In this document: in pieces, positions 22,712 to 31,403 of the stretch
Position numbering within the stretch: the stretch's first letter is position 1
How the letters are laid out: the number at the start of each line of letters is the position of its first letter
From: Acetobacteraceae bacterium
GTDB taxonomy: Bacteria > Pseudomonadota > Alphaproteobacteria > Acetobacterales > Acetobacteraceae
Direction: 5' to 3'
NCBI GenBank assembly: GCA_027487675.1
Contig: JAIYDD010000190.1
Span: 42,457-106,456 of the forward strand
DNA length: 64,000 nt
Made by a program: the position numbers and the translations under genes
Notes under the pieces: generated by a model
What the model was told of the DNA's origin: nothing
What the model saw: the letters and a program-made list of their open reading frames with translations, nothing else
Database searches by the model: none

Positions 22712-24237
22712 GCACTCTCCGCGCCCTTCCGGGCGACAGGGTCATCGTCATCGGCGCCGGCATCGGCGGGCTCGCCGCGGCCGCCGACCTGGCGCGGCGC
22801 GGCGCGCGGGTCACGGTGCTGGAACGCGCCGCGGCGCCGGGCGGCAAGATGCGCCAGCTGCTCGGCGTGGATGCGGGCCCGACCGTCTTCACCATGCGCT
22901 GGATCTTCGAGGGCCTGTTCGCCGATGCCGGGCGGCGGCTGGAGGATGCGCTGGACCTCGTCCCGGCGGATGTGCTGGCGCGGCACGCCTGGCGGGCGGG
23001 CGGGCGGCTCGACCTGTTCGCCGATGTCGCGCGGTCGGCGGCGGCGATCGGCGACTTCGCCGGCGCGGAGGACGCGCGCGGCTATGTGGCGTTCTGCGAA
23101 AGGTCGCGCGACATCTTCTCGACGCTGGCCGGGCCCTTCATCGCGTCCGAACGGCCCTCGCCCTTCGGGCTGATGCGGCGGGTGGGCCTGACCAGGCTGG
23201 ATGCGCTGCTGCGCACGGTGCCGTGGCAGACGCTGTGGGGCGCGCTCGGGACGCATTTCCGGGATGCGCGGCTGCGCCAGCTCTTCGGGCGCTACGCCAC
23301 CTATTGCGGCTGCTCGCCGATGCTGGCGCCGGCGACGCTGATGCTGGTGGCGCATGTCGAGCAGGACGGCGTGTGGCTGGTGCGCGGCGGCATGGTGCGC
23401 GTGGCGCAGGCCATCCAGGCGCTGGCCGAGGCGCAGGGCGCGCGCTTCCGCTTCGGCGCCCATGTCGCGGAGATCCTGGTCGAGGGCGGCCGCGCGAGCG
23501 GCGTCCGCCTGGCGGATGGCGAATGCATCGCCGCCGATGCCGTGGTGTTCAACGGCGACGTCGCGGCGCTGGCGCGCGGGATGCTCGGCGATGGCGCGCG
23601 CGGCGCGGCGGCGGACACGCCGGATGCGGCGCGTTCGCTGTCCGCCGTCACCTGGTGCCTCCGTGCGCCGACCGCGGGCTTCCCGCTGGTGCACCACAAC
23701 GTCTTCTTCGCGGAGGACTACGCCGAGGAGTTCGACGCGATCTTCCGCCGCCGCGACATCTGCGCCGCCCCCACCGTCTACATCTGCGCGCAGGACCGCG
23801 GCGTGGGCGAGGTGGCGCCGGGCGCGGCGGAGCGGCTGCTGGTGCTGGTCAACGCGCCGCCGGATGGCGACCGCGTGGATTTCGTGCCGCGTCTGCCCGA
23901 GCTGGCGGACCGCACGGCCTCGCTGCTGCGCAGCTGCGGGCTGGAGCTGTCGCTGGCGGGCGAGGCCTGCGTGCCGACCACGCCGACAGGGTTCGACGGG
24001 CTGTTCCCGGCCTCGGGCGGCGCGCTGTATGGCCGGGCGAGCCATGGCGCGACGGGCACCTTCGGGCGCGCCGGCGGGGTGACGCGGCTGCCGGGGTTGT
24101 ACTGCGCTGGCGGCTCCGTCCATCCAGGCCCGGGCATCCCGATGGCCGCCATGTCCGGCCGGCTTGCCGCCGCGCGCGTGCTGGAGGACCGCGCCGGCCG
24201 TGGCGCGAGTGTCGTGGCCTTGCCCGCCCCTGCCTGA
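22708..24237 (+). CDS. crtD: CrtD-type carotenoid 3,4-desaturase, paralog 2 (CTG start)
   Basis: 509 residues if started at the CTG at 22708, which overlaps the preceding TGA (CTGA) and has GGAGG seven bases upstream; no ATG, GTG or TTG exists in frame before the FAD motif. The track start at 22084 runs through another gene. Rossmann motif VIVIGAGIGGLAAAADLARRG, then GGKMRQL...DAGPTVFTMRWIFEGLF, the classic CrtD signature, MLVAHVEQDGVWLVRGGM, and C-terminal LYCAGGSVHPGPGIPMAAMSGRLAA. It is the better match to canonical CrtD. It is followed by a terminator hairpin and the convergent crtI. Its relation to the paralog at 16538 is unclear. Confidence 0.85.
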   Translation: MSTLRALPGDRVIVIGAGIGGLAAAADLARRGARVTVLERAAAPGGKMRQLLGVDAGPTVFTMRWIFEGLFADAGRRLEDALDLVPADVLARHAWRAGGRLDLFADVARSAAAIGDFAGAEDARGYVAFCERSRDIFSTLAGPFIASERPSPFGLMRRVGLTRLDALLRTVPWQTLWGALGTHFRDARLRQLFGRYATYCGCSPMLAPATLMLVAHVEQDGVWLVRGGMVRVAQAIQALAEAQGARFRFGAHVAEILVEGGRASGVRLADGECIAADAVVFNGDVAALARGMLGDGARGAAADTPDAARSLSAVTWCLRAPTAGFPLVHHNVFFAEDYAEEFDAIFRRRDICAAPTVYICAQDRGVGEVAPGAAERLLVLVNAPPDGDRVDFVPRLPELADRTASLLRSCGLELSLAGEACVPTTPTGFDGLFPASGGALYGRASHGATGTFGRAGGVTRLPGLYCAGGSVHPGPGIPMAAMSGRLAAARVLEDRAGRGASVVALPAPA

Positions 24238-24241
24238 TGCC

Positions 24242-24261
24242 GGGGGCCGAGCCCCCGTTCT
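24242..24261. terminator. Hairpin terminator between crtD and crtI tails
   Basis: GGGGGC-CGA-GCCCCC followed by GTTCT fills the 23-bp gap between two convergent genes. It could serve both directions. Confidence 0.6.
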
Positions 24262-25775
24262 CACACCTTGGCTTTGAACGCCGCCCCTTCCGGCACGAGC
24301 TGGTCCAGCACCTTTGCCGACGAGATCACCCCCGGCACCCCCGCCCCCGGATGGGTGCCCGCGCCCACGAGGAACAGGTTCTCCACTTCCTCGCTGCGGT
24401 TGTGCGGCCGGAACCAGGCAGACTGGAACAGCTGCGGCTCCAGCGAGAACCCCGCGCCGTTCACCGACAGCAGCCGGTCCCGGAAATCGAGCGGCGTCAT
24501 GATGCGGGAAGTGACGACATGCCGCCCGAGGCCGGGCAGCACCGTCTCCTCCAGCCGCGCCAGGATCTTCGCACGATAGGGCTCGGCCAGTTGCGTCCAG
24601 TCCTGCCCGCCGCCCAGATGCGGCACCGGCGAGAGCACGTAGAAGGCATCGCCGCCGGGCGGCGCCAGCGAGGGATCGGTCGCGGTCGGCCGGTGCAGGT
24701 AGAGCGAGAAATCGTCCGCCAGGTGCTTGCGGCGGAAGATGTCGTGCAGCAGGCCTTCGTAGCGGGGCCCGAGCAGGATGGTGTGGTGGCCCACCTCCTC
24801 GAACCGGCGATCGGTGCCGAAGTACCAGACGAAGAGGCCCATGCTGAACCGCGCACGGGCGAGCTTGCCGTCCGTCCAGCGCTTGCGCGGCTGCGCGCCG
24901 AGCAGCTTCGAATAGGTCCAGGCGACATCGGCGTTGGAGACGACGACATCCGCGTCGATGCGCTCGCCGGAAGCGAGCCTGACGCCGGTGGCGCGGCCGT
25001 CGCGGGTGGTGATCTCCGTCACCTCCGCGTTGCAGCGGACCACGCCGTGCTGGCCCTCGATCAGCCCGACCAGGCCCTGCACCAGCGCGCCCATGCCGCC
25101 CATCGCGTAGTGCACGCCGTGCAGGCGCTCCAGATGCGCGATCAGGCAGTAATAGGCGGTGGTGGTCATCGGGTTCCCGCCGATCAGCAGCGGGTGGAAG
25201 CTGAAGGCGATGCGCAGGCGCTTGTCCTTGAAGTAGTCGCCGACCTTGCCGAAGACCGTGCGGTAGCCCTGCAGGCGGATCAGGTCGGGTGCGGCGCGCA
25301 GCAGCGCGCCGATGCTGTGGAAAGGCTGGTCGGCCAGGTCGCCGAAGGCGACGTCGTAGATCCGCTCGCTGTCGCGGATGAAGCGGTCGAAGCCGTCTAG
25401 ATCGCCGGGCGCAAGCCGCGCCACCTCGGCCCGCGTCGCGGCGAGGTCAGCGGTGCAGGCCATCTCCGACCCGTCGGGGAAGCGGATGCTGTAGAAGGGA
25501 TCCATCGGGCGCAGCGCGACGTCGTCGGACAGGCGCCTGCCGCAGAGCCGCCACAGCTCCTCGAGCAGGTAGGGCGCGGTGATGATGGTGGGCCCCGCGT
25601 CGAAGACGAAGCCGTCCTGGCGGAACACATAGGCGCGCCCGCCCGGCGCATCGAGCTTCTCGAGCACGGTGACGCGCCAGCCCCGCGCGCCGAGGCGCAC
25701 GGCGGCGGCCAGCCCGCCGAAGCCGGAGCCGATGACGACGGCGTGCGGGCGGGGGTCCTCGGTGGTGTCGAACAT
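24261..25775 (-). CDS. crtI: Phytoene desaturase
   Basis: 504-residue FAD enzyme of normal CrtI length. It has the N-terminal dinucleotide fold AVVIGSGFGGLAAAVRLGARG, GGRAYVFRQDGFVFDAGPTIITAP near residue 45, FSFHPLLIGGNPM, ALVQGLVGLIEGQHGVV, NLFLVGAGTHPGAGVPGVISSAKV at the end (the bacterial CrtI signature). It desaturates phytoene to lycopene or neurosporene at the membrane. It is on the minus strand between the YqaA gene and the convergent crtD, separated from crtB. No PpsR site is seen directly upstream, so it may be read together with yqaA or from the puf side. Confidence 0.97.
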   Translation of the reverse strand: MFDTTEDPRPHAVVIGSGFGGLAAAVRLGARGWRVTVLEKLDAPGGRAYVFRQDGFVFDAGPTIITAPYLLEELWRLCGRRLSDDVALRPMDPFYSIRFPDGSEMACTADLAATRAEVARLAPGDLDGFDRFIRDSERIYDVAFGDLADQPFHSIGALLRAAPDLIRLQGYRTVFGKVGDYFKDKRLRIAFSFHPLLIGGNPMTTTAYYCLIAHLERLHGVHYAMGGMGALVQGLVGLIEGQHGVVRCNAEVTEITTRDGRATGVRLASGERIDADVVVSNADVAWTYSKLLGAQPRKRWTDGKLARARFSMGLFVWYFGTDRRFEEVGHHTILLGPRYEGLLHDIFRRKHLADDFSLYLHRPTATDPSLAPPGGDAFYVLSPVPHLGGGQDWTQLAEPYRAKILARLEETVLPGLGRHVVTSRIMTPLDFRDRLLSVNGAGFSLEPQLFQSAWFRPHNRSEEVENLFLVGAGTHPGAGVPGVISSAKVLDQLVPEGAAFKAKV

Positions 25776-25801
25776 GGTGGGTCAGCCCTCCCGGGCGGGA
25801 T

Positions 25802-26242
25802 TCAGCCGGCGATGCCGAAGGTCGCGAGCGCGAGCACAAGGTAGCGGCCGGTCTTGGCGATGGCGACGAGCAGAAGGAAGGTCCAGAAGGGCTCCCGCAG
25901 CACGCCGGCGACGACAGTGAGCGGATCGCCCATGATGGGCGCCCAGCTCAGCAGCAGCGACCAGCGGCCCCAGCGACGATACCAGCCTTCCGCGCGCGCC
26001 AGCGCATGCGGCTTCACCGGGAACCAGCGCCGGTCGCGGTAGCGTTCGACGGCGCGCCCGATCGCCCAGTTGAGGCAGGAGCCAAGCGTGTTGCCCACGC
26101 TGGCCACGAGCACCAGCAGCCAGGCGGGCTGGTCCGCCAGCAGCAGCAGCGCGACCAGCAGCGGTTCCGACTGCATCGGTAGCAGGGAAGCGGCGCCGAA
26201 GGCCGCGGCGAAGAGACCGGCGAGGGTGGCGATGTCCTGCAT
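25802..26242 (-). CDS. YqaA/DedA-family membrane protein
   Basis: 146 residues with four or five hydrophobic segments: LAGLFAAAFGAASLLPM, EPLLVALLLLADQPAWLLVLVASVGNTLGSCLNWAIGR, FWTFLLLVAIAKTGRYLVLALATFGIAG. The NTLGSCLNWAIGR and SWAPIMGDPLTVVAGVLR stretches are typical of the SNARE-associated/VTT domain of YqaA. Family members are linked to membrane homeostasis and lipid scrambling, but no reaction is proven. It is 26 bp upstream of crtI on the same strand, and 86 bp downstream of pufC. Confidence 0.85.
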   Translation of the reverse strand: MQDIATLAGLFAAAFGAASLLPMQSEPLLVALLLLADQPAWLLVLVASVGNTLGSCLNWAIGRAVERYRDRRWFPVKPHALARAEGWYRRWGRWSLLLSWAPIMGDPLTVVAGVLREPFWTFLLLVAIAKTGRYLVLALATFGIAG

Positions 26243-26328
26243 GGCCAGGCGCCGGATGTGCAGCGGCCGGACGCCCCTCAGAAGGGTCGTCCGGCCGGGC
26301 CTGCGTCATCGTGCGTGCCGTGCGGCGC

Positions 26329-27456
26329 CTAGCGAGGCGCCGCCTCCGAGGTGCGCAGCGGGCCGCGCGAGGCCTGGTTCAGCTCCGGGTAGTCGCGGAG
26401 CATCGGGGCACCGAGCAGCGGGCGGTTCACGCCCTGGTGGCAGGTGGTGCAGTTCACCTTCAGCGCATCGCCCTGCGGGCCGAGCCGGGCGCCGTGCTGG
26501 AAGTCCGCGGGGCCGCGCGGGTTGCGGACCCAGAGCGGCGTCAGCGGCTCGATGTACTCGTTGTTCACGGCGCGCGCCATGCGGATGCCGTACCAGGAGG
26601 TGAGCCGCTGCGGCGGGCTCTGCTCCCAGGAGGCGAAGGCACGGCTGTTGTGGCAGAAGGTGCAGTTCACGCCGAGGCCCTGCGACATGTGGATCATCAG
26701 CGAGTAGGTCCATTCGCTGATGCGTACGTCATCCGGGTTGCCGCCCGGGTGCCAGCCGGTGCTGATGTTGCGGATGTCCTGGTCGCGCAGCAGGAAGGGC
26801 GAGAAGGGGTCGAAGGGCAGCGAGGAATAGTTGATCGCCGCCGTCGCGCGGTTCTGCCCTGTCGGGCCGGCGATGCTGGCACGGTTGTCCATGCCCTCGA
26901 GCCGCCCCCAGACATAGGCGGGCACCGCCTGGCCGCGGTGGCAGGTGTAGCACGTCACGCCGGTCTGGCCGACATGGGTGTTCCAGTCCTGGTTGATCGT
27001 GCGCGTCATCTGGAACATCCGCCGCGTCACGACCTTCGTGTAGACCTCGTCGGACGCCATGTTCTGCACGTTGTGGCAGTAGGCGCAGCCGCCGGCACTG
27101 TCGGGGTTGTCGCGGATGGCCTGCGGGACGACCCATTCGGTGATCGCCAGCATGATGCGGTTGAACTGCGCGGCGCTGAGGTCGCCCAGCACCTGCACGT
27201 TCTCGTAGACGGCCGAGGCCTTGTCGGCATCGTCCACCGGCGGGTCGGCGGCCGGCTGCGCTTCCGGCACCTGGTTCGCGGCCACGAGGCGCGCGGCGGT
27301 GCGCGGGTTCTGCAGCTGCTCCATCGCCACGCCGCGGAAGCCGATCTGGGCGGTGCGGATGGGCGGCCTCTCGAAGGTGAAGAGCACCACGGCCGCCACG
27401 GCGGCGCAGGCCGTCGCGATCAGGGCGATGCTGAGGCCGCTCAGGTTCTTGATCAT
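26329..27456 (-). CDS. pufC: Reaction-centre tetraheme cytochrome c subunit
   Basis: 375 residues from the ATG at 27456, which overlaps the pufM stop (ATGA); the longer track ORF is discarded. An N-terminal hydrophobic anchor ([23 protein letters not shown]) carries a possible lipobox ending ATAC. Four heme motifs are present in order: CAYCH, CYTCH, CTFCH and CTTCH. Methionine ligands are in RRMFQMTR and similar helices. The subunit sits on the periplasmic face of the reaction centre and re-reduces the special pair from soluble cytochromes. It is the last gene of pufBALMC. Its presence separates this organism from Rhodobacter, which has pufX instead. Confidence 0.97.
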   Translation of the reverse strand: MIKNLSGLSIALIATACAAVAAVVLFTFERPPIRTAQIGFRGVAMEQLQNPRTAARLVAANQVPEAQPAADPPVDDADKASAVYENVQVLGDLSAAQFNRIMLAITEWVVPQAIRDNPDSAGGCAYCHNVQNMASDEVYTKVVTRRMFQMTRTINQDWNTHVGQTGVTCYTCHRGQAVPAYVWGRLEGMDNRASIAGPTGQNRATAAINYSSLPFDPFSPFLLRDQDIRNISTGWHPGGNPDDVRISEWTYSLMIHMSQGLGVNCTFCHNSRAFASWEQSPPQRLTSWYGIRMARAVNNEYIEPLTPLWVRNPRGPADFQHGARLGPQGDALKVNCTTCHQGVNRPLLGAPMLRDYPELNQASRGPLRTSEAAPR

Positions 27457-28445
27457 CGGGGCGCTCCTTGCACGACGGCGGCAGGATCCGCGATCGGGGC
27501 CCAGAGGGTCGGGTAGGACGGCGCGAAGTGCCGCTCGACCGCCCAGAGGTACCAGTTGTCCACGACGGTGCCGGTCAGCAGGATTCCGATGCCGCCGGTG
27601 ATCGGGCAGAGCACGGCGAACCACCAGGCCCAGCGATGGATGCTCTCGAAGCTGGCGTTGAAGCCCATGCACCAGCGCCAGAAGAGGGCGCCGCGCTCGG
27701 CCGCCGTGCCGCGGTCCACCACCAGCTCGATCTCACGCTCGCCGCCGTAGCGGCCAAGTGCGAGGATCGTCGCGCCGTGCATCGCGAAGAGCAGCACGGA
27801 GCCGTAGAGGAAGACGATCGAGAGCGCGTGGAACGGGTTGTAGAAGAGGTTCCCGTAGCGGATCGAGAAGGCGGCGGTCCAGTCGAGGTGCGGGAAGATG
27901 CCGAAGGGCACCGCCTCGGACCAGGAACCCATGGCGAGCGGGCGGATGAAGCCCAGCACCAGGTAGAGCCAGATCGCCGCGGCGAAGGCCCAGGCGACAT
28001 GCGTGCCGAGCCCGAGCTGGATGGCGCGACGGTAGGTGCGCGCCCACCACAGCAGGACCGACACCGTCAGGAAGAAGCCGGCGACCAGCCACCAGCCGCC
28101 GTCGCGCAGCGGCGGGATGCGCAGGCCGTAATGCGCCGGCGGCGGTTCGAGCGCGAGCCAGAAGAGCTGGCGGACGAACTCCACGATGTTCCAGTTCACC
28201 GAAGCCCACATGTTGAGCCCGATGATGACGAAGGCGAGTGCGCCGAAGGCGATCGAGGTCAGCCCAAGCAGGCCGAGATAGATCGGCCCGACCTGCGCGT
28301 CGCCCAGGATGCCGAACAGGTTCACGAAGCCCGGCTTGCCTTCCCGCGCGGCATCGCCGGCGGGCAGCTTGCAGCCCGGATAGGCTTCCGGCGGGCGGAC
28401 CTGGATGCGGGTGAAGATGTTCTGATAGGTGACGAAGGCGGCCAT
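27453..28445 (-). CDS. pufM: Photosynthetic reaction centre subunit M
   Basis: 330 residues, five transmembrane helices. Typical M-subunit motifs: [10 protein letters not shown] at the start, [35 protein letters not shown], which holds the special-pair histidine, [18 protein letters not shown] with the iron ligand His, and the second iron-site segment [23 protein letters not shown]. It binds bacteriochlorophyll, bacteriopheophytin and the QA quinone. The stop overlaps the start of pufC, and only 13 bp separate it from pufL. Confidence 0.98.
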   Translation of the reverse strand: MAAFVTYQNIFTRIQVRPPEAYPGCKLPAGDAAREGKPGFVNLFGILGDAQVGPIYLGLLGLTSIAFGALAFVIIGLNMWASVNWNIVEFVRQLFWLALEPPPAHYGLRIPPLRDGGWWLVAGFFLTVSVLLWWARTYRRAIQLGLGTHVAWAFAAAIWLYLVLGFIRPLAMGSWSEAVPFGIFPHLDWTAAFSIRYGNLFYNPFHALSIVFLYGSVLLFAMHGATILALGRYGGEREIELVVDRGTAAERGALFWRWCMGFNASFESIHRWAWWFAVLCPITGGIGILLTGTVVDNWYLWAVERHFAPSYPTLWAPIADPAAVVQGAPR

Positions 28446-28458
28446 GTTCCGTCCCTCC

Positions 28459-29286
28459 TCAATTCGGCCAGATCGGCAGGTTGAGCCACCAGCCCCACCA
28501 TTCGGGCCAGCCGCGGGTCCAGAAGGGGCCGCTGATCACGATGCAGATCGCGCTCCAGAGCCCCGCATTGAGCGCGAGGAACAGGCCGAGCCGGTGGATG
28601 CCCAGCGTGCCGATGGAGTATCCGATCAGGTCGCGGAAATAGGCGTTCTCGTGCTCGGCGGTCTTCACTTCCTGACCACGGCCAGGGTTCAAGGCCGACA
28701 GCACCAGGCCGCCATGCATCGACAGCGCGAGGACCGTGGTGAAGAAGAAGGTCACCGCGATCATGTGCGCGGGATTGTAGTGGAAGTGCAGGTGCTGGTA
28801 GCCGACGTTCGACACCCAGTCGAGGTGGCTCCAGATGCCGTAGGGAAAGCCGTGGCCCCAGGCGCCCATTAGCACCGGGCGGATCACCACCAGAGTGATG
28901 TAGGCGATCACGGCGGTGAAGTAGGCGACCGGGATGTGGTAGCTCATCCCGAGTTTTCGCGAGATCTCGACCTGGCGCAGCGTCCACGAGACGAAGGCGC
29001 CGATGGCGCAGACCGTGATCCATTGCCACAGCCCGCCTTCGCGCATCGGCGCGAGGCGCAGGCCATAGGCCAGGTCGGGCGGCGCGATGTTGATCAGCCA
29101 GATGTTCCAGGTGCCGCCCAGCGCCGCGCCGTAGAGGATGAGGGCGGTGCCCAGGAAGCTGAAGAAAGCGGTGGTGACCCCGAAGAACCCCACCCAGAAC
29201 GGCCCGATCCAGAAGTCGAACAGGTCGCCGCCCACCAGCGTTCCGCCGCGGACCCTGTACTTGTGCTCAAACGTCAGCATCGCCAT
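28459..29286 (-). CDS. pufL: Photosynthetic reaction centre subunit L
   Basis: 275 residues beginning [26 protein letters not shown], the canonical N-terminus. Five membrane helices. [33 protein letters not shown] contains the special-pair and accessory BChl histidines; [14 protein letters not shown] holds an iron-ligand His, and [22 protein letters not shown] the QB-site residues (Glu, Asp, Ser) and a second iron ligand. It binds the photochemically active pigment branch and QB. It lies downstream of pufA after a 122-bp spacer containing a strong hairpin. Confidence 0.98.
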   Translation of the reverse strand: MAMLTFEHKYRVRGGTLVGGDLFDFWIGPFWVGFFGVTTAFFSFLGTALILYGAALGGTWNIWLINIAPPDLAYGLRLAPMREGGLWQWITVCAIGAFVSWTLRQVEISRKLGMSYHIPVAYFTAVIAYITLVVIRPVLMGAWGHGFPYGIWSHLDWVSNVGYQHLHFHYNPAHMIAVTFFFTTVLALSMHGGLVLSALNPGRGQEVKTAEHENAYFRDLIGYSIGTLGIHRLGLFLALNAGLWSAICIVISGPFWTRGWPEWWGWWLNLPIWPN

Positions 29287-29342
29287 GGACTGCTGCTCCT
29301 ATCCTGGCCAGGCAGAGAGCGGCCACGCCTGCCATCGTCGCC

Positions 29343-29383
29343 GGCAGCGGGTGAGGGCCGCGAAGGGCACCTCTCCCGCTGCC
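29343..29383. promoter_or_regulatory. pufA-pufL intercistronic hairpin
   Basis: A perfect 9-bp stem (GGCAGCGGG at 29343-29351, CCCGCTGCC at 29375-29383), with further partial pairing inside, in the 122-bp gap between pufA and pufL. In purple bacteria a hairpin at this place protects the pufBA mRNA from decay and sets the LH1 to reaction-centre ratio; that role is inferred here. Confidence 0.7.
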
Positions 29384-29408
29384 GCGCAGCGAAGCAGGCG
29401 CGAGACGC

Positions 29409-29588
29409 CTACCTGACGACCGGCTGCCCCGGGACGAAGGTCGGCGAGGTCGCGCAGAAGCCGAGATGGTCGCAGTAACGCGGCGAGCTCAGCACCACGA
29501 AGTGGATGAGCGCCGCGACGGCGACCACGCCGACCATCGCGAGGAACAGCGAACGGCGGGGATCAACCACCATCCAGATCTTGTGCAC
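29409..29588 (-). CDS. pufA: LH1 antenna alpha subunit (GTG start)
   Basis: 59 residues read from a GTG at 29588 (AAAGGAG lies about ten bases upstream), too short for the ORF track. It starts VHKIWMVVDPRRSLFLAMVGVVAVAALIHFVVLSS, the conserved LH1-alpha N-terminus, single membrane helix and BChl-ligand His (ALIHF). The C-terminal tail is longer than in many alpha subunits and carries two cysteines (RYCDHLGFC). It forms the LH1 ring with PufB around the reaction centre. It is 30 bp downstream of pufB in the puf operon. Confidence 0.95.
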   Translation of the reverse strand: MHKIWMVVDPRRSLFLAMVGVVAVAALIHFVVLSSPRYCDHLGFCATSPTFVPGQPVVR

Positions 29589-29618
29589 GGGTTGTGTCTC
29601 CTTTTTCCGCTGTGTCGC

Positions 29619-29798
29619 TCAGAAGAAGCGCCAATCCGGCGGGACGATCTGGTTGCCGTAGACGAGCGGCCGCCAGAGCCACACCAGGATATGCGCGCCC
29701 ATCGAGGCGAACACCGAGAACGCCCACCCCTGGATCAGCAGGCGGTGGATCTCCCGGGCCTCGCCCTCGGTCAGGCCGGTACGCGTACCTTCGGCCAT
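29619..29798 (-). CDS. pufB: LH1 antenna beta subunit
   Basis: 59 residues from the ATG at 29798 (MAEGTRTGLTEGEAREIH), with GGAGG eight bases upstream; the track's five extra residues are dropped. One membrane helix (LIQGWAFSVFASMGAHILVWLW) with the BChl ligand in GAHILVWLWRP, then a short tail ending PPDWRFF. It is the first puf antenna gene. It lies 166 bp after bchZ; that gap encodes no recognisable pufQ. Confidence 0.96.
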   Translation of the reverse strand: MAEGTRTGLTEGEAREIHRLLIQGWAFSVFASMGAHILVWLWRPLVYGNQIVPPDWRFF

Positions 29799-29964
29799 GC
29801 TTCGGACCTCCAACTGGCCTTTCGGCCGTTACCGCGCATTTCCCGCGCGGCAGGGATCGCCAGGGCGAACAGCCGCCATGGCCGACCCGTCCCCCGTCCC
29901 GCCGCGGCATCGGATGCCGGGGCGGGTCGAAGGCCGGGATCGTTCGGAGCTTCGGGGCGCGCGG
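29799..29964. other. bchZ-pufB gap without pufQ
   Basis: 166 bp on the minus strand between the bchZ stop and pufB. A 66-codon frame starting with GTG that overlaps the bchZ TGA (GTGA) runs through it into pufB, but its product is basic, lacks a membrane helix and does not resemble PufQ. No PpsR site or clear promoter seen. Confidence 0.5.
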
Positions 29965-31401
29965 TCACGCGACGCCCTCCAGGATGGTGTGGGCGACGCG
30001 CTCGGCGCTGACGCGCGCTTCGCCGGCTTCGCGCGCCTCGCGCTCCGCGCGTTCGCGCAGGCGCTTGGCGGCCGAGATGCGGACCAGGAAGGGCTCGCGC
30101 TCGAGATGCGCGTCGAGCATCTCGACCGCCGCCTCGTCCCAGGGCTGCGGGGCGCGCGCCGGCGTCGGGTCCACCCGGTCCAGATCCGTCCCCAGCGGCA
30201 GGATGTGGAAGAGCGCGTCGAACAGCGCGTTGCAGTATTCCTGGATGACGTAGGTGGCGCCCGCATAGCCCATGAAGGGCGTGCCGGTGGCGCGGCGGAT
30301 GATGGCGCCGGGGAAGCTCGCCGGGATGTACATCGCGCGGCTCTTCAGCTCGGCGGCATACATGCGCTCGTTGTAGCTGCCGAAGAGGACCAGCGGCGGC
30401 GTCGCCTTCATCGCCGCGCGCACCGCGACGTTGTCGGGCTTCTCGCCGGGCCGCCTGGCGAAGGCGAAGGCGCAGGGCACGCCCATCTCCTCGCCGAGGA
30501 AGCGCTGCAGGCCCTTCGCGTAGGTCTCCTGCGCCACGACGGCGAAGGAGGCGCTGGCGAAGAAGTCCTGCGTGACCGACCGCCAGAGATCCCAGAGCGG
30601 CTTGATCGTCGTGTGCTTCTCGCGCTCGATGAAGGGCTCGGGGTCGAGGCCGGTCAGCTCTCCCAGCTTGCGCAGGAAGTTGGTGGTCGCGAACAGGCCG
30701 ATCGGCGCGCGCAGCCAGGGGCGTTCCAGCACCTCGCACAGCTTCTGGCCGAATTCGCGATACATCAGGATGTTGACGTCGGCGTCCGGCAGCCTGGCGA
30801 TGTCCTCGACATGGCTGCCGAGCGGGAAGACCAGGTTCACCTCGCAGCCGATGCCTTCGACCAGGCGGCGGATCTCGGCGAGGTCCGAGGGCATGTTGAA
30901 GGTGCCGTAGATCGGACCCACGATGTTGACGCGCGGCTTCTCGCCGAGCTTCGGGTTGCGCGCGCGCACCTTCCGCCCGCGGGCGCCGAATTCGTTCCAC
31001 AGCCACATGATGGCGCGGTCGGCGGCCTGCCACTGGTCCTCGTCGATGGTGCGGCAGATGAAGCGCTGCAGGTTGGTGCCCTGCGGCGTCACGCCGCCGC
31101 CGATCATCTCGGCGATGCTGCCGGTGACGACCACCGCCGGCAGGTCGGGGTCCTGCGTGCCGGCGGCGCGCTTCAGCGCGCCCTCGGTGCCGTTCTGGGA
31201 AAGGCTGTCCTCGTCGAGGCCCGTCACCACCACCGGCAGCTCGTGCGGCGGCAGCGCATCGGTGTAGTGCAGCACGGCGGTGACGGGCAGGTTCTCGCAG
31301 CCCACCGGGCCGTCGATCACCACGCGCAGCCCGCGCACCGCGGAGAAGGCGTAGATCGCACCCCAGTAGCCACCCGCGCGGTCATGGTCGAGGACGAGCA
31401 T
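29965..31401 (-). CDS. bchZ: Chlorophyllide a reductase subunit Z
   Basis: 478 residues from the ATG at 31401 ([19 protein letters not shown]), cut out of a 928-residue track ORF that fuses it to a shadow frame. Nitrogenase-like beta component. [20 protein letters not shown] holds the N-terminal P-cluster-like Cys region, with [23 protein letters not shown] and [23 protein letters not shown] further on. With BchY it forms the catalytic dimer that, reduced by BchX, converts the chlorophyllide B ring to the bacteriochlorin form. It starts two bases after the bchY stop. Confidence 0.97.
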   Translation of the reverse strand: MLVLDHDRAGGYWGAIYAFSAVRGLRVVIDGPVGCENLPVTAVLHYTDALPPHELPVVVTGLDEDSLSQNGTEGALKRAAGTQDPDLPAVVVTGSIAEMIGGGVTPQGTNLQRFICRTIDEDQWQAADRAIMWLWNEFGARGRKVRARNPKLGEKPRVNIVGPIYGTFNMPSDLAEIRRLVEGIGCEVNLVFPLGSHVEDIARLPDADVNILMYREFGQKLCEVLERPWLRAPIGLFATTNFLRKLGELTGLDPEPFIEREKHTTIKPLWDLWRSVTQDFFASASFAVVAQETYAKGLQRFLGEEMGVPCAFAFARRPGEKPDNVAVRAAMKATPPLVLFGSYNERMYAAELKSRAMYIPASFPGAIIRRATGTPFMGYAGATYVIQEYCNALFDALFHILPLGTDLDRVDPTPARAPQPWDEAAVEMLDAHLEREPFLVRISAAKRLRERAEREAREAGEARVSAERVAHTILEGVA

Positions 31402-31403
31402 GC

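Noticed and set aside
22084-24237. 717-aa fusion ending in CrtD
   Set aside because: The first 208 codons are the shifted frame of the DUF2306-like gene, which has its own good start and hydrophobic helices.
29771-31033. 420-aa minus-strand ORF running into pufB, tested as pufQ
   Set aside because: It is an alternate frame of bchZ; its last 66 codons have no membrane helix and no PufQ resemblance.
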